Below, one piece after another: positions 14,055 through 25,357 of a stretch of 64,000 nucleotides of DNA. This DNA comes from Solicoccozyma terricola (Eukaryota; Basidiomycota; Tremellomycetes; Filobasidiales; Piskurozymaceae). A program made the position numbers and the translations under genes. Numbering within the stretch: the stretch's first letter is position 1; every line of letters begins with the position of its first letter. The notes under the pieces were generated by a model that searched no databases, was not told the DNA's origin, and saw nothing but the letters and a program-made list of their open reading frames with translations. The stretch covers positions 160,948 to 224,947 of the forward strand of contig BCLD01000019.1 of assembly GCA_001600875.1 (NCBI GenBank), written 5' to 3'.

Positions 14055-14507
14055 TGGACGGGAACAAGAGACGAGGGCTGTGACGGAACACGGGTCGCTC
14101 AGGTTCGGAGGTTTGAAAAAAAATGGAACAGCCAGTCTTTGGGGCTTGAAAAGGGTAGTTTGGTAGTTTTCGTCTGTGAATTCATCCTAGGTAATAATTT
14201 TAATCATTCACATTTTTTGTTCTTGCTTTCCATTTCGTTGCAATCCCAACAAACCCGCTCGTGCAAGGAATAAAACTATACAACTTGAAACCATGGTTGA
14301 CCTGGCCAGTATAAAAATAACGATCAAAAAAAACCCCATTGGGTCATGCATGCAAAGATTTCCTTCAATAACCATCCCGACTTTTCCAAATATGATCGCG
14401 TTGAGCTGATCCCTTCAGTCGGATGTTCTCCGACTCCCTCTCCCTCCCTCCCTCCCTCCCTCCCTCCCTCTTCTAGTGTCGAGCCATACTTGGACTTCGA
14501 ATGAGGG
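14055..14507. repeat. Convergent intergenic region with (TCCC)n repeat
   Basis: 3' regions of the CCDC47-like gene (+) and GTP cyclohydrolase gene (-). A CCCT tetranucleotide microsatellite occupies about 14435-14470. A/T-rich sequence near 14100-14350 could hold polyadenylation signals. No gene seen. Confidence 0.6.
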
Positions 14508-16231
14508 TCAAGAACTACGAAAAGTCACAGTGTCAAAAATGAGCTTGTCCATTCGCGGTAATATCCCTTCTCCCCAACCCCCTTCCCTATACTCACCTCT
14601 TCCCTTGTCTTCTGCTGATGTCTAAAACAACCCAACATCGTGCTCGTAACGGTCGTTGCTCCAGGTTTCTGAACGCCTCGCATTGACATACAAAGATGCG
14701 TAGCTTCCATGACGACAGCCACACCTCTAGGTCTGATAGCCTCCATGACAGCCAACGCCACTTGTTTCGTCAACCTCTCTTGTACTTGAAGTCGACGAGC
14801 GAATGTTTCTGCGATTCGAGCGAGTTTAGAAAGTCCGAGAACGAGCTTGTCAGGGATGTATCCGATGGAGATCTGTCGTGGGGAAAAATGTTCAATTTCG
14901 GTTGTTTTAAGAGAGGGTATGAGAGCCAACTCACTCGACCAGTAAATGGTACCATGTGGTGTTCACAAAGACTAAATACGTCGATGTCTCTAACAATAAC
15001 CATCTCGTCGTGGTCTTCCGCAAACACCGCATCATTAATCACATCTAAAGAGGTCGTTACCCATCATCATCAGTTCCAACCGTTTCTGGAATAGAAACAC
15101 CCTCAAGTAAGACAAAGCTCACCGCTCAATCTCTCTTCGTATCCTTTAGTCATCCACATCAAAGCCCTCGCGTATCTCTCCGGTGTACGCTCTAATCCTT
15201 CTCGATCGGGATCTTCACCGATACATTCAAGAACGGTACGGAGTGCACCTGAGAGACGAGCGAGATTGGCAGCGCTCGATGTTGGAGTGGAGTGGAGGCG
15301 AAGATGGGTCGATTTAGCTGTACGTTAAGCGATATCCGCCAGAGTGGGATGAAGATTGAAAAGGACATGAGCCGGGTGGGGAAAAGAGGGGGGTGGGGGG
15401 GGGGGGGGGGCGGGGGGAAGACCGAATGAGAACACGAAATATGGACCGCAACAGCATTTCTTTTCACTCACCAGGCCATCCTAAACCTTCTGAATCAGCA
15501 ACCACCCATCCTTGTTCTCCTTGACCCACAACCATCTGTCCACCTTGCGTTCCATCCTCGTCGTGTGACTCATCCACATGATCAACTGCCTTTCCCTTCC
15601 CTGATACATTCATTCCGGTAATCCCACTATCGATACTTTCCACATCCCGAATATCAGACCTTCCATAAGCCATCTCTGGATCTAGTCGTGATTTTCCAGT
15701 TCCAGCTCTGGCATTCAAATGTAAAGTGGAAATAGCAGAATCTAATATACCTTGTTGAGAAGTAGGTGGGTTGAATCCAATCATCGGTGGATTGATAGAT
15801 GTAGGTGTGATCGCTCCACTTCTTGGTTTAGCGAGGATATTAGGTGAAACAGAGGATGAATTTGAAATAGGCCTGAATCCATACCCTTCTCGTTGAGACC
15901 TAGGTGGACCAATGTATGGTTGAGCGTGGGCACCAGTCACATCAGGCGCCGGTACAGCAAACAGCGTTGAAACCGCGGGTTTGAATGCAGGAGCATCAAC
16001 AGACAGCTTCCTCCCACTTCCAGGTCCCTTGAAACCATCGGACGGAGGACTCCTAGCGCCGAGTCCTTGTCTTCCCTTCTCCCATGCTCCGGTAGATGAA
16101 GAACTCAAGATGGACAACTTGGTCAGGGATGATTCCGGGAGTGTGGCGGCGTGACTGGTTGGGGAGCGGTCCGTGAGTGGTTCCGACAAGGTGGATGGGG
16201 ATGAAGCAGGGATGGGACGTGGGGCTGACAT
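14508..16231 (-). CDS. FOL2: GTP cyclohydrolase I
   Basis: Converts GTP to 7,8-dihydroneopterin triphosphate, the first step of folate and tetrahydrobiopterin synthesis. Exon 1 (16231-15472) encodes about 250 residues of Ser/Pro-rich disordered N-terminus not needed for catalysis. Exon 2 (from about 15317) gives [18 protein letters not shown] and TKGYEER. Later exons give [15 protein letters not shown] (zinc Cys and catalytic His), [20 protein letters not shown] and [10 protein letters not shown] (second zinc Cys). The end is ambiguous: splicing at the GTGAGT after TREE leads to a stop at 14510-14508, while reading through ends at 14525 with FLTL, which is what the family normally shows right after TREE. 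Intron 1 carries a 16-base G run (C on the sense strand). Confidence 0.92.
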
Positions 16232-16774
16232 GATTGATGTGTGTGGTGATGGTGGTGGGTACGCTTTATGAGAAGCGAAATATCCATTCTCCCTTTGCTG
16301 TGGGCTTTGCCGACACGACAATTCCCATTCTCGATATCACGTGGCATCCCGAACACGCTATCACGCAATCCATTCGCCACGTCATTCTTGGGCAGCCACA
16401 CACCGCATTTGAGGCGTACCTGGGTGGCAAATGAGAGCACACCTCGTGGTGGAGGGGGAGCACTTCAGCTAGGTTCAAGAGCATGTGTGCAGATCTTGTC
16501 CTGCTTCATCTCCCCCACAGATTCAACGGTACAGTAGTGAAACGGAGGTAGAAGTACTCCATTCAATACCGTGGGCAGGTCCTTTGCTTCTTTTGTTGTT
16601 CCCTTTCAAGGCCTTATCCTATTTAATCGCCGCCGTCAAGCCTCGGGGTATATATGTAGGCTGTCGAGTGGTCTCCACCAAAGGCCCCCATCTATCAGCA
16701 ACATACGTCGCTTCCTCCTACTTCAAGATACCCATCTCTCTCCCATCACTGACATTCATCTTTCACTCTCAGTC
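16232..16774. promoter_or_regulatory. Divergent promoter region with TATA-like element
   Basis: About 540 bp between divergent start codons of GTP cyclohydrolase I (-) and the Cys-rich orphan (+). A TATATAT element lies at 16649-16655, about 120 bp before the orphan ATG, a sensible TATA position for a transcript with a short leader. Confidence 0.5.
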
Positions 16775-17915
16775 ATGGAAGACGAAATATCCTCCACTCT
16801 GCTAGAATTCTCAGGCAACCTTGAACTAAGTGATTTGACAATAGACAGCTTATTCCAAAATGGCGGTACGTCCCAGGGTCCTCATGATCAGCTCTGCCAC
16901 ATCACTTACTTCCATCGATCGATTCTCAGGAATGAACACACTGTCTGGCTTTCCTATGTACTGGAATGACGACCGTGATCCAAGCTCAGTTACTGCCCGC
17001 CCATTCCCCGCTACGTCCCTGGGTTCTCCTCTCCTCGACACTTCTTACATAAATGCCACCACGGTGGGGTTCTATTGTCGGGCCCCCGCTTCTCAAGTCT
17101 ATGACGGAAGATGTCTTTGTTCATCTCATAGAATGTATTGGTTGTGTAAATACGTGGATTCGAGTGGCGTGAGTTGCACAAAGCAGTTTCGTCTAATAGC
17201 CGAAGAAACGGGTTGTGACAAGCATAACGGGAAGACTTCGTTTGCATGCAACAGAGATGGATGTGGCAAGACATTTAAAACAGTGTGCTCATGCAGCCGG
17301 CCGGAGGAGGATCCAACGATTGACTCTGTAGCAATGAACGGGAGTGACTATCTGATGGGTATCGAATTCCAGGCCAATGTCCCCTCATCTCCTTTCAACA
17401 ATGCTGCCAACTCAATGACGGTACCCGATCAGAGGTTCGAGACTATGAGTCAATATCCTTCATACATCTCAGACCTGGCTACTAGCAACACTTCAGGGGA
17501 TGCTCCTCAGGCGTCGCATGGGAGATGGGATAATCGAATGGACGGCACGGAAACATTCAATTTCGATTTCGGTACAAGGGCATCGATGGGACCCTACCAG
17601 TTGGACTACAGACCAATTCAGGATACTCCAGGGATTCCATATATCAGCCACGTTCGACCGAGTGTGAGTCAATACGGCGAACCGACGAGTTTCGCACTGG
17701 CTCTAAGCACCTCAGCCAACGATAACTATGTCATGTCGGGGGAGCCTTCAGCATTCGTGTCAGGGTCGCAACATGCCGGGCTAAGTTTATCTCTGGAACC
17801 CAAGACTGCGGTACCCCCGTACAAATGTCAATTGTGTTCAAGGGGTTGTTATCAACGTACCCGTTGCGAAGACTGTGTTGCAAAATATGGTTCTGAGTTC
17901 CTACTTAGCTCGTAA
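16775..17915 (+). CDS. Cysteine-rich protein of unknown function
   Basis: Two exons, 16775-16865 and 16930-17915, joined in frame over a 64-nt GT-AG intron; about 358 aa. N-terminal MEDEISSTLLEFSG is acidic. The middle (about residues 70-150) is rich in Cys/His, with CRAP, CLCSSHRMYWLC, CDKH, FACNRDGCGKTFK and CSCSR. The last part again has a compact Cys motif (CQLCSRGC...CEDC) before the stop. Between them is a Ser/Asn/Gly-rich linker. The Cys/His spacing suggests metal-bound modules, and an acidic start with a low-complexity linker would fit a transcription regulator, but I do not recognise the family and assign no function. Confidence 0.75.
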
Positions 17916-18949
17916 GGGTTATCTCTCGGACCCGAGACGACGGTACACCAACCTGGGAAGTTGAAGCAAATGTCTCTCGTGTCTACGAAAGTTTTATAAA
18001 GGTACCACCCAATGCTATCGGTGTAACGCCAAAGGCTAGGAAGATCCAAATCGCGCGGGACTTTCGGCTCTTCGGCTCCAAGCAGGAATGACCCGTCATG
18101 TACTTACTTGTAAAAACATCCCGCCCTTTTCACATGTTCCAGCCAGAAAAAGCCACGTGACTCTATTTTTCCCACAGCTATAAGTTGGTCCTTCACCTCG
18201 TCCAGCCTCTCCTCCTTCTACTTCATGGGCCCGCGATGTGTCGACCTCTCCCAAGAGCGTAGGGCACATCGTACACATCGACCGATTGGAAGCGTGCGTC
18301 TGCTGCTCCCATAACGAGGACAACATTCAACCCCTCATGCACGTACATTTCCTTGTCGACGGGGAAAAAGAACCTAGTTATTACGGCGTTCACCCTTGAT
18401 AGACCTTTTCTCGCTCTCTGCTTTCTCCGACGTTTGAGGATACTGGGGGTCGTCTTCTTCCTTGATCTCCTCGTAAGAGTTGATGGTTGAGGGAAAGGCG
18501 GTTCCCTGGTGTTTGAGTTGGATGAAAGCGGGTGGCAGGAAGGGCTTCCGTTATTTCATATCCTTGTTGATGGTGACTTTTGGGTCGGACGCTATGCGTT
18601 CATGAGGATTTGGGAGAAACCAACGGAATGACATTTCGCTAGTAGTAAATGACAATTAGGTAGAATGACGAGTCGGAAGCTAGATAGGTGGAATATGTTG
18701 GTGTATGCTCGATCTATGATTCAAGTTGCAAAATTTTATACTCCCGTAATCCATTCACTTTCCCGCAACATGAACATCTGAACAGTGGATTCTATACGCG
18801 CACATGATTTACTGTAACATGACCTCGTACGGCCAACATTTCTCCGCTCCCAACTTGGATTACAAAACAGTCACGCTCGTCCCCCATTCTCATTTCTACC
18901 ATCACTCGTCCTATCCCTCCACTTCATCGACACCGCTTCTCGCTTTCCC
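17916..18949. other. Convergent intergenic region, no gene seen
   Basis: About 1 kb between the 3' ends of the Cys-rich orphan (+) and dolichol kinase (-). ORFs are short and lack splice or motif support. It presumably holds the 3' UTRs. Confidence 0.5.
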
Positions 18950-21900
18950 TCAAACACCCATCAACACCCCAATACACCATCCCCAAATCGGTAAGATCAA
19001 ATTATCATTCTGTTCCGATAGAGCCTCGAGTAACGTCGCCAACAGCGCCATGAAGATGAATTTCGGGAACTGTTGATATTAACAACCATACTTGTCAGTC
19101 AGAAGGGGGACACACAGAACCAGGCGGAAGAACACGTACTGAAACATCGGACCAGCCACATAGCAACACGATCATTCCGCCACTAGCCACGACAGATGCC
19201 CAGAATGCTAATGAACCTTCGATTGTTTTTTGTGATGAGGTTGACCAGCGGAGGTGACCATATCGACGGCCTATTATCGAGGCCTGCGTTGGAGGGAAGT
19301 AAGTGGAGAGAGCAGCGACGGGGGCATGTGAGACAGAAACATACCAGTGCGTCACCGATACCAAGAGCAAGTACCCCGAAGAGCGATAAGAGGGGTTTTG
19401 GACTATGGCACAGGATGAGAATCAATCATTGCACCAAGGGACGATGTAATTCCAGACTCACCTCTCCAACCATAATGCCCCTGCACACCCCGTCAAAAGG
19501 TAGAAATGACTCAATACTGCTGTCCCCGAGTCCTTACTCTCATCGAGAAATTCATTCAAGAACAAATGCACCGTTGCTCCAAGCGGGTACAGCGCAAAAT
19601 ATCGAATGTATTCGCAGAACGTAAAGACGGCGAAAGCGAATGAGAACGCGAGATGTGTGAATGCAGGCTGGAGATGCAGGATACTTTAATCTCGAGAGTT
19701 TTTTAATATAACGATGATACCACTCACGTCAAGCACGATTCCTGGCACGAACATGACAACAGCCAAACCATGAAAAAACTTGCGCCGGGCATTCACGCTC
19801 AGCGTAGGCATTCGTTGATCGGCCGCGTTCATCATCTGAGTAGCAACGCTGCTGAAACCACCTGCATCCACCGGAGAAGGTGAGACACGATCACTGATGT
19901 TGTGAGCCGGTACGGCTGGGCCATGCGATGCACTACTATCGGTCTTCACAGCCACGCGATGTCCCGTTGGTCCATTAGTAGTAGTCACCCACGATCGATT
20001 CCTGCGAGACCGAGTGAGCTGGCGCGACCACCCTGCGACGGAGATGAGGGCGAGTACTCCCCAGTACGCCAATAGCAGCGGTCGAGACCACCATCGTCGT
20101 CCTTCAACGACGTAGAATATTGCCCATAGCCATGGATCTCGCCATCGTAGGCACCATTTCGTCCACGTCCCAACGACGCCACCGCAAACGATAGCAGCGC
20201 CGGCATAGAAGCCTGCTGCGAGAGCTTTACGATAGACTTCCTTCTCTGCCGGGTAACGTAGACGATGTGCTGGCTTTTGTGCGATCTGGCGCGAGAGCAC
20301 GAGGAGCGGAGAGAGGAGGAAACCAGCGAGCAGACAGCCTGGGATCAGGGCTAGTTGGAAGATGAGGAGTGGGGTTGGTAGCCTGTAGGATTTGATGAAT
20401 GGTGTGCGAAACACGGCAATCTGGGAATATCGTCATCAGCTCAGGATGCCATCGGCAGCTTACGACTAACGCTGCCCACCTTCATCCGCGTCAAGTTGAC
20501 TGTCTCCATAAAGAGACCGGTCGCACATTGACATACAGCTCCCAACTCGCCAAGAGTGAAACCTCTTCTTGCCAGTCTTACGCATACGTATAGACTGAAT
20601 TGATAGAACAGCGTGGCCAGCACAATATCCGAGTAAGAGAGGTCTGTGAGGAGAACTTTTTCGATCAGCCTGATCCCACGTCAACAGGTCAAAACACTAA
20701 ACTGCCCTCGCGTACCTCTCATAGCATCCGGTCGCCATCTCTCTGCCGCCATTTTGAGCACCGTGGCACACCCCGTCAACAAGAAGGAAAACGTGACTAT
20801 CGACCAAGTCCGCCTCCATTCACTTATTCTCGCCCACATCCACGATGGCCTTCCGGAAGAATGCGGCGTTCCGATAACGTCCACGACTGGCGTCGATGTC
20901 GGTGACAATGATTCTTCCTGTGCCAAACGCGCTCTATCCCTTGCCTGCCTGATCTCAAGACGACGAGACCAAATCAGATGGACGAGCAGTGTCGCTGACA
21001 ACAAGCACGTCATGTGTGCGAGATGTCGTCGTGATAATGCCAATGCAGAGAGAGCGAGACAAGATGGTTCACGACACCGTGATGCGACGCTGGAAGCGTA
21101 CATTGAAATGTGGCTTGGTGTTGAATCAAGCACGAGAGGTCGTTCAATCAGCCAATCTGACGGTAAGAACGACCTTGGGTCGCTCTTCAGTCGCTCCAGG
21201 GTCGAATAAAGCATAGCACCGCTTAACAATGGCCCGAAAAGGAGTGCGAACAGGGCTCCGTCGTCGATGCAGTCTCTGCGCACAGGCAATGACATCGTAA
21301 TTAGCTATTGTAAAAGTCACTTGAAACCCAGTCCGACGGCACATTCCAGCGACTCACCGATAATTTCTTTCATCCGTAGCCCATACGAAACCATTCCCGC
21401 CTATGGGGTTACCTTCAACCTCTCCTTTACAACGACTGGCACCTAATGACGCTGTCAAACCATGTCGATCTCTTGTCCGATGCTGCGATTGTGCAGTGGT
21501 TGTATGTGTTCCTGCATAATTCGAAGAATGACGACGAATCAGAGGCGGGAGGAGTTCGATGGGTTCTGGGGATATGGAGCGGAAGCGGATGTATACGAGG
21601 GATAGGATTGTCATGGCGATCATTTCTGAAGAATGAGGCGAAGAAGAAGATGGATGCGGTCAGTGAGGCGGGAACAAATGCCATCCAGTTCCCGTGGTCG
21701 TAACATCCTCACCTGTAGCTACCAGCGTTTCGCCATGAGTTCTCGCCAACCTCCAAGCGCCAAACACGACACTCCCAGCCAAAAGGCCTCTTTCACACCG
21801 TCTTCTAGTCAACTTGAGTACAACACGACGATGACATATCCGTAGATTGAGAGGGAGAATAGCTGGTAAGGATGATTTCTGAGTGGATTTTCTGGATGGT

Positions 21901-22495
21901 GGAGGTGTAGCGCGAGGTGCTAGAGTTTGAAAGTACCCTGATTGTGGACGAGATATGGACCTGGAGCTGTATAGGAATATTTTGTGTTCAAAGGTCGAGG
22001 TAACTCGCAGCATGTTCTAGGTATTATGAACAAAACTCACAGCATTCTCGACGCATCATGCTGACCAGTACTCCCCACCCTTCCCCTTAACCTTGATTTA
22101 TCCAACTGTCCATCGGAAGCTACCGGAGACTCGAGACCCTCGACCGCCGCTCCTGATGCTACATCCTTACCATTCCTCTTGGTTCTATCCAGCCCGTTAT
22201 CCTGCTCAATTGTATCCTCATCACTACTATCCGATCCACCAGGAGCGCTACTCGTTGGTCTTTCCAATATATTCGGCGCTCTGACTGTCGGTCTTCCATT
22301 TGGAGTCGGAGCACGTTGAGTATTGAATGATCTCCTTTTCTCACGTACCGCTTGGAATGGAGGAGTCGACGCGGTAGGCGGTGGTGGTGGTGATGGTGAA
22401 GGAGACGACCTTGGTGTCGGCCGTGGTTGATAGGCCGACACCTTGAGTGGTCGTCCCTGTCTAGGATGAGGATGTTCAGTGCGAATGGTGGGCAA
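18950..22495 (-). CDS. SEC59: Dolichol kinase
   Basis: CTP-dependent kinase of the ER membrane making dolichyl phosphate for N-glycosylation and GPI/O-mannosyl synthesis. Exons, all in frame: open 5' part to 22041, 21966-21721, 21626-21358, 21275-20716, 20643-20480, 20420-19728, 19667-19462, then two short exons giving GVLALGIGDAL and ASIIGRRYGHLRW, and a last exon to TGA 18952-18950. Hallmarks are NARRKFFHGLAVVMF, LDESKDSGTAVLSHFYLL, the CTP-binding GIGDALASIIGRRYG, KTIEGS and LEALSEQNDNLILPI. Many hydrophobic segments. The N-terminus carries a Pro/Ser-rich extension of about 150 residues. No in-frame ATG precedes it: the open frame at 22495 begins with TTG, so a short upstream exon or an error is likely and the true start is unknown. 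Confidence 0.88.
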
Positions 22496-22955
22496 TGTGT
22501 TGAAGATGGTGCTATGAGAGTGGTGTGGACGCCTGTCATGGGCCGTTGACGGGATGGTTGGGGTTGGTTGGAGTTGACATGAACTGACATTAGCATGCGG
22601 CCACGTGCTTCCCTGCCGAAGCTGACGTAATCACTCGCTCCGAACGGCATCACCCGGGATATATCCCTCCCCAGATCCTTCACACGTGGTTCAGAAGTTG
22701 TATGCATATCCTCAAATGAGAACATCCCTAACGCATACAAATCAACACAAGGAACCGTCGGGTGGTATAAATGAAAAAGAAAAATCATCCCTTCAAAAAC
22801 GTCATCATCCCCCAACGAGTTTGAAACAGGAACATTCATTCCACCGAACAATTCCCCTCCCCCGTAAGGTCAGGGGTAATGTGAAGTTTTAAATCAACTC
22901 CCCCTTCCCCTCCCCCATCACACAATCAACGAAGCCCCCCCGGGGCTTTCTTGAT
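22496..22955. promoter_or_regulatory. Upstream region of dolichol kinase / 3' of RPL26
   Basis: Holds the promoter and possibly the missing first exon of the dolichol kinase gene (-). RPL26 is also on the minus strand and ends at 22956. No separate gene supported. Confidence 0.4.
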
Positions 22956-23629
22956 TTAAGATGACATCTCAACGTCAGTCTTCTCAGCAACGGCCTTCTT
23001 GCTACCTGCTGCCTTCCTCTCCAAGATGGCCTTTCGGTCAGCGTCGAGTTTGAGAGAAGTGATGACGACGTTGGATGGGTGAATACCGATTTGGACGGTT
23101 GCACCGTTGGTCTTATCCTTGGTGACTCGGTCGATGTGGATGACCCATTTCTTTCGGTAGACCTGTCGAGGGAACGGAGAGAAAAGAAGAGGATTAGAAA
23201 AAGAGGAGAAAAAAATTAAAAGCCAAGACGGAAAATGGTGGGAAAACTCACCTGGACAACTTTTCCCTCACGTCCCTTGAACTTGCCTCGCATGACAAGA
23301 ACCTCGTCATCTTTGCGGATAGGCATGGATCGGACCTGCAGGGCGGGAAAAAAAATCGACAAAAGGGATATATTCGAATATCGTCAGTGCACTGTTTTCC
23401 CCAAGATTTAAATCCCTTCTCCCTCCTTCCCATTTCCCCTCGCATTACACGTCTTCCAATCCTCCAACCGCTTTGTTTTCTTCTCTTTCGATAATCTTTT
23501 CTTTTTTTTCAAAAATTTCAAAAAACACTCACAGAGTGCTTGCCCCTCAAATCCTTGGACAAAGAAGAGCTCATAATCTTCCTCTTGATTCCAGATGGAG
23601 CCGAGAAGTGAGCCTTGCGCGACTTGCGC
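22956..23629 (-). CDS. RPL26: 60S ribosomal protein uL24 (RPL26), first exon not located
   Basis: Large-subunit ribosomal protein near the exit tunnel. Minus-strand exons encode [14 protein letters not shown] and [16 protein letters not shown] (from 23629), then [20 protein letters not shown] and GREGKVVQ, then [36 protein letters not shown] and a tail ending TDVEMSS with TAA at 22958-22956. Donors and acceptors are canonical. The first exon, expected to encode about 8-10 residues (MKF...SSR type) and to end in two bases of an Arg codon, must lie upstream of 23630; I could not place it with confidence. As in RPL43, a long first intron is likely. Confidence 0.9.
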
Positions 23630-25357
23630 CTGTCATGTGCGATAACTGTGTTTTTTTTATCATAAAGAAAAAGGGAAAGGGAAAGAGGAGTTGGTTAGCG
23701 GATGTTGTATCATTTTTTTAGGGGGGGAATTAAGAAGGGTGGTGCTGGTGATGCATTCTCTCTGCCCATCGTCTTCCCGTTCACATCTTTCTTCGTTTCT
23801 TTCTCTCTCTGCCCACTGAAGTCGAATGAACCGTCTTTATGAGACGGACAGACGACCGGACCAGTCCAACGTTGTATCTCTCGTCATAGTATATCCCCTC
23901 AATCTCATCGTAGTATTCCCAGAGTTACACGACGTCGGTAGAGTAAGTTGATGAACAGGATACCCGGTTGAAATTCTTCAAAGAGAATGATTGAATGAAC
24001 TTGCAATATTCGAGTTCGAGTTGAAAGGATTCGAGTTCAAGAATCCGTTCGTTTCGATTGATCCGGGGGGTTTTTTTTTTGGGTGAGTGTTGGTGGTGGG
24101 GTTTTATATGGAGAGTAACGTCCCATAAGGTATGAGTGTTCCCTTAGATAGTCGGATAGCTTTTTGTTGTATCCTTTCATCCTGTCAACTCCAACGTTTA
24201 GACTACCACCCGGTCATACCAAACTCATCCAAGTCTCGAATCAGAAGCACCACAAGCACCAACACCAGCACCACCAGCACCACCAGCACCACCACCACCA
24301 AGCCCCAACCCCAAACAGATACCCACGAGAAACCATCCTACTATCGAAATTGATCTTGCTTCTTGACGATGAAGGTGTTGCTTTTTTTTTGGCGTTTGGT
24401 AGAACCCAGAAAGAGAAAGAGAATCGAGACGGCTTAGGCGGGCTAGGAGGGATTGAAGGCGGGCGGCTGGGAGGGTGAGGGCAGAGAGTGCGCTTAGAGA
24501 ATGGAGGGAAGGGGGGTGGGTGGAATAGAAGCGCGTGCGCGTGGGACGGGGGGGGAAGGGCTGGGGTGTCGGCGTTAAGGATGGATCGGGGTGGGTGCCA
24601 CGTCACAAGGGGAAGCTGCACGTGCTTGCCTAACCGCCACTCAATCCCGCATGGTGCACCCCGCTCTCACCCGGGAGTGCTCCATGACAGGCTCACCCCA
24701 CCCCCGTGATCCTCCCTACCCCCTACTTCGGGCGAGGTGACCGTGGGGCTCAACATCCTTGTCCACCTGTTCCCAATCCCCGCAATCCCCATCCTCTCGC
24801 CCAAACAAGCAATTCCCTGTCGTCATCGCAAAAACATCCCAAGAGACGTATACGGCTAGGTCCACATTTGTGGAAAGAAATCCAAACTACCTCAGAGAGA
24901 TCTCTATCGATCGACTCGACGAAGACACCGGGACTCGGATCTGGATCAACTTCGGATCTATCGTCGATTTTCCCCCAATTCGAATCGATCTGGGGAAGAG
25001 GCCGGTTCCTGATTGGAAATCCGTTTCCTTACCTATTGAACGAGTCGAATGTTTTGACTTGGGGGAGAAGACGACCTAATACGACAAACAAACGGAGAGG
25101 AACGATTTGCATCCACAGTGCGGCATCACTTGGGAAAGACCGGTGAGGTTGGTCCCAACGTCCACAAAAACAAACTCGGCTAGGAAAAACCCAAAGATCT
25201 TACCCCCCCGGGAGAGGTTTCCACAAATTCCGAACCCTCACGATTCCATCAAATCCCATGCTCTGAACCTTTTCATCTCATCACCGATTCAAATTCCCCT
25301 ATTAATCTCCTACATCATCTGAAACGGAGAGAGAGGACACGAACATCGCGAAACACA
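23630..25357. other. Intergenic and 5' region of RPL26 and of the Zn2Cys6 gene
   Basis: Should contain the first exon and promoter of RPL26 (-) and the promoter of the Zn2Cys6 regulator (+). An imperfect CACCAGCAC-type trinucleotide-like repeat lies at about 24247-24302. An open frame at about 24759-25079 starts only at TTG, and I do not call it a gene. Confidence 0.45.

Noticed and set aside
22159..22851. 230-codon minus-strand frame over the dolichol kinase 5' region
   Set aside because: Overlaps the better supported kinase frame; its translation is His/Arg-rich shadow sequence.
23996..24065. Plus-strand FKNPFVS-like sequence resembling the RPL26 N-terminus
   Set aside because: It is on the wrong strand for RPL26 and has no start codon or splice context; chance.
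24759..25079. Open frame of 106 codons before the Zn2Cys6 gene
   Set aside because: It has no ATG at its start (TTG), no known motif and no splice partners; more likely leader or promoter sequence.
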